A program made the translations under genes and the position numbers. Source: Pseudomonadota bacterium (GTDB taxonomy: Bacteria > Pseudomonadota > Alphaproteobacteria > Rhizobiales > Hyphomicrobiaceae). Taken from it: a stretch of 64,000 nucleotides of DNA. How positions within the stretch are numbered: the stretch's first letter is position 1; every line of letters begins with the position of its first letter. The notes beneath the pieces were generated by a model. The model worked only from the letters and a program-made list of their open reading frames with translations. It did not search any database and was not told the DNA's origin. Of the stretch, positions 63,764 through 64,000 are shown in pieces. Where the stretch lies: positions 620,001-684,000 of the forward strand of contig JAFECE010000011.1 in NCBI GenBank assembly GCA_018242295.1, given 5' to 3'.

Positions 63764-64000
63764 TCAGTGGGCGGCGCTGCCAACGACTTGGAGATGAGGC
63801 GCGTTTCTATTGGCCTCAAACGCCTGCTCGGACTGCACCTCGATGAAGAGATTATGCACTTCCGGATAGCGTGATTTGATCGCCGTCTGCAGCCGGGCCG
63901 TTACGTCCTCGACCGTCCGGGCACTGACCCAGTTATCGAAATCGACGCTCGCCGTGACCAGGATGTCCTGAGGTCCGAGGTGCATCGTGCGAATTTCATT
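63764..64000 (-). CDS. Cation diffusion facilitator transporter, C-terminal part
   Basis: The 5' part lies beyond the window. The visible 78 residues (NEIRTMHLGPQDILVTASVDFDNW, then TVEDVTARLQTAIKSRYPEVHNLFIEVQ) are the cytoplasmic ZT-dimer domain of CDF zinc/divalent-metal exporters: two helices and three strands. The transmembrane part is not visible, so the metal cannot be predicted. Confidence 0.88.
   Translation of the reverse strand, partial: NEIRTMHLGPQDILVTASVDFDNWVSARTVEDVTARLQTAIKSRYPEVHNLFIEVQSEQAFEANRNAPHLQVVGSAAH

Overview
The window is a 64 kb piece of a GC-rich alphaproteobacterial chromosome. Several things point to Hyphomicrobiales, probably a Hyphomicrobium-like organism: the order pdxJ-acpS-lepB-rnc-era-recO, the glnB-glnA pair next to nnr, the closeness of uvrA and ssb, the GTTC-type LexA box, and the many small exported proteins of rhizobial type. 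The genus is an inference; the class is well supported.

Layout. 1-4075: housekeeping block (pdxJ end, acpS, lepB, rnc, era, recO). 4076-9430: a conserved protein with an A-B-A-B internal repeat, a biotin-dependent acyl-CoA carboxylase alpha subunit, a LysR regulator, a 22-residue Lys/Ala peptide and an exported protein. 9534-19861: lipB, tRNA-Leu(GAG), a DegP-type protease, a polysaccharide deacetylase and a run of envelope or unknown proteins. 19916-23845: DUF1489, a HisC-like aminotransferase, and a divergent TetR/MFS pair with a clear palindromic operator. 23909-28192: glnA and glnB (minus strand, with a -24/-12 sigma-54 promoter), nnr and a thioesterase. 28373-32632: a TPR protein, photolyase and an L,D-transpeptidase. 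32726-40567: DUF1134, a hotdog thioesterase, small exported and membrane proteins, msrB, DUF72, TonB, and two small genes that are easy to miss. 40780-51438: an accessory-looking stretch with an MFS gene broken by one TGA, a diguanylate cyclase, SDR, bactofilin, a beta-lactamase-fold hydrolase, cytochrome c, and tandem copies of a small secreted family. 51466-52323: VOC protein and yjdM. 52880-54650: an AT-richer islet with a winged-helix/TIR protein and a DUF4258 two-gene module. 55139-64000: uvrA and a small partner, DUF2269, a GFA protein, a candidate sRNA, a GT17 glycosyltransferase, YkgJ, ssb with a LexA box, and the end of a CDF transporter. Between 54.9 and 63.7 kb there are many MITE-like repeats with GTCAT...ATGAC ends.

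Main points for follow-up: the stand-alone TIR protein (52995-54098) beside a toxin-antitoxin-like pair is the best candidate for an undescribed defence locus. Others are the three-member DSIxxVExARA secreted family, the 22-residue Lys/Ala peptide behind two back-to-back palindromes, the nonsense-interrupted MFS transporter, the candidate sRNA near 61.1 kb, and a 36-bp two-part motif repeated exactly 2,000 bp apart.
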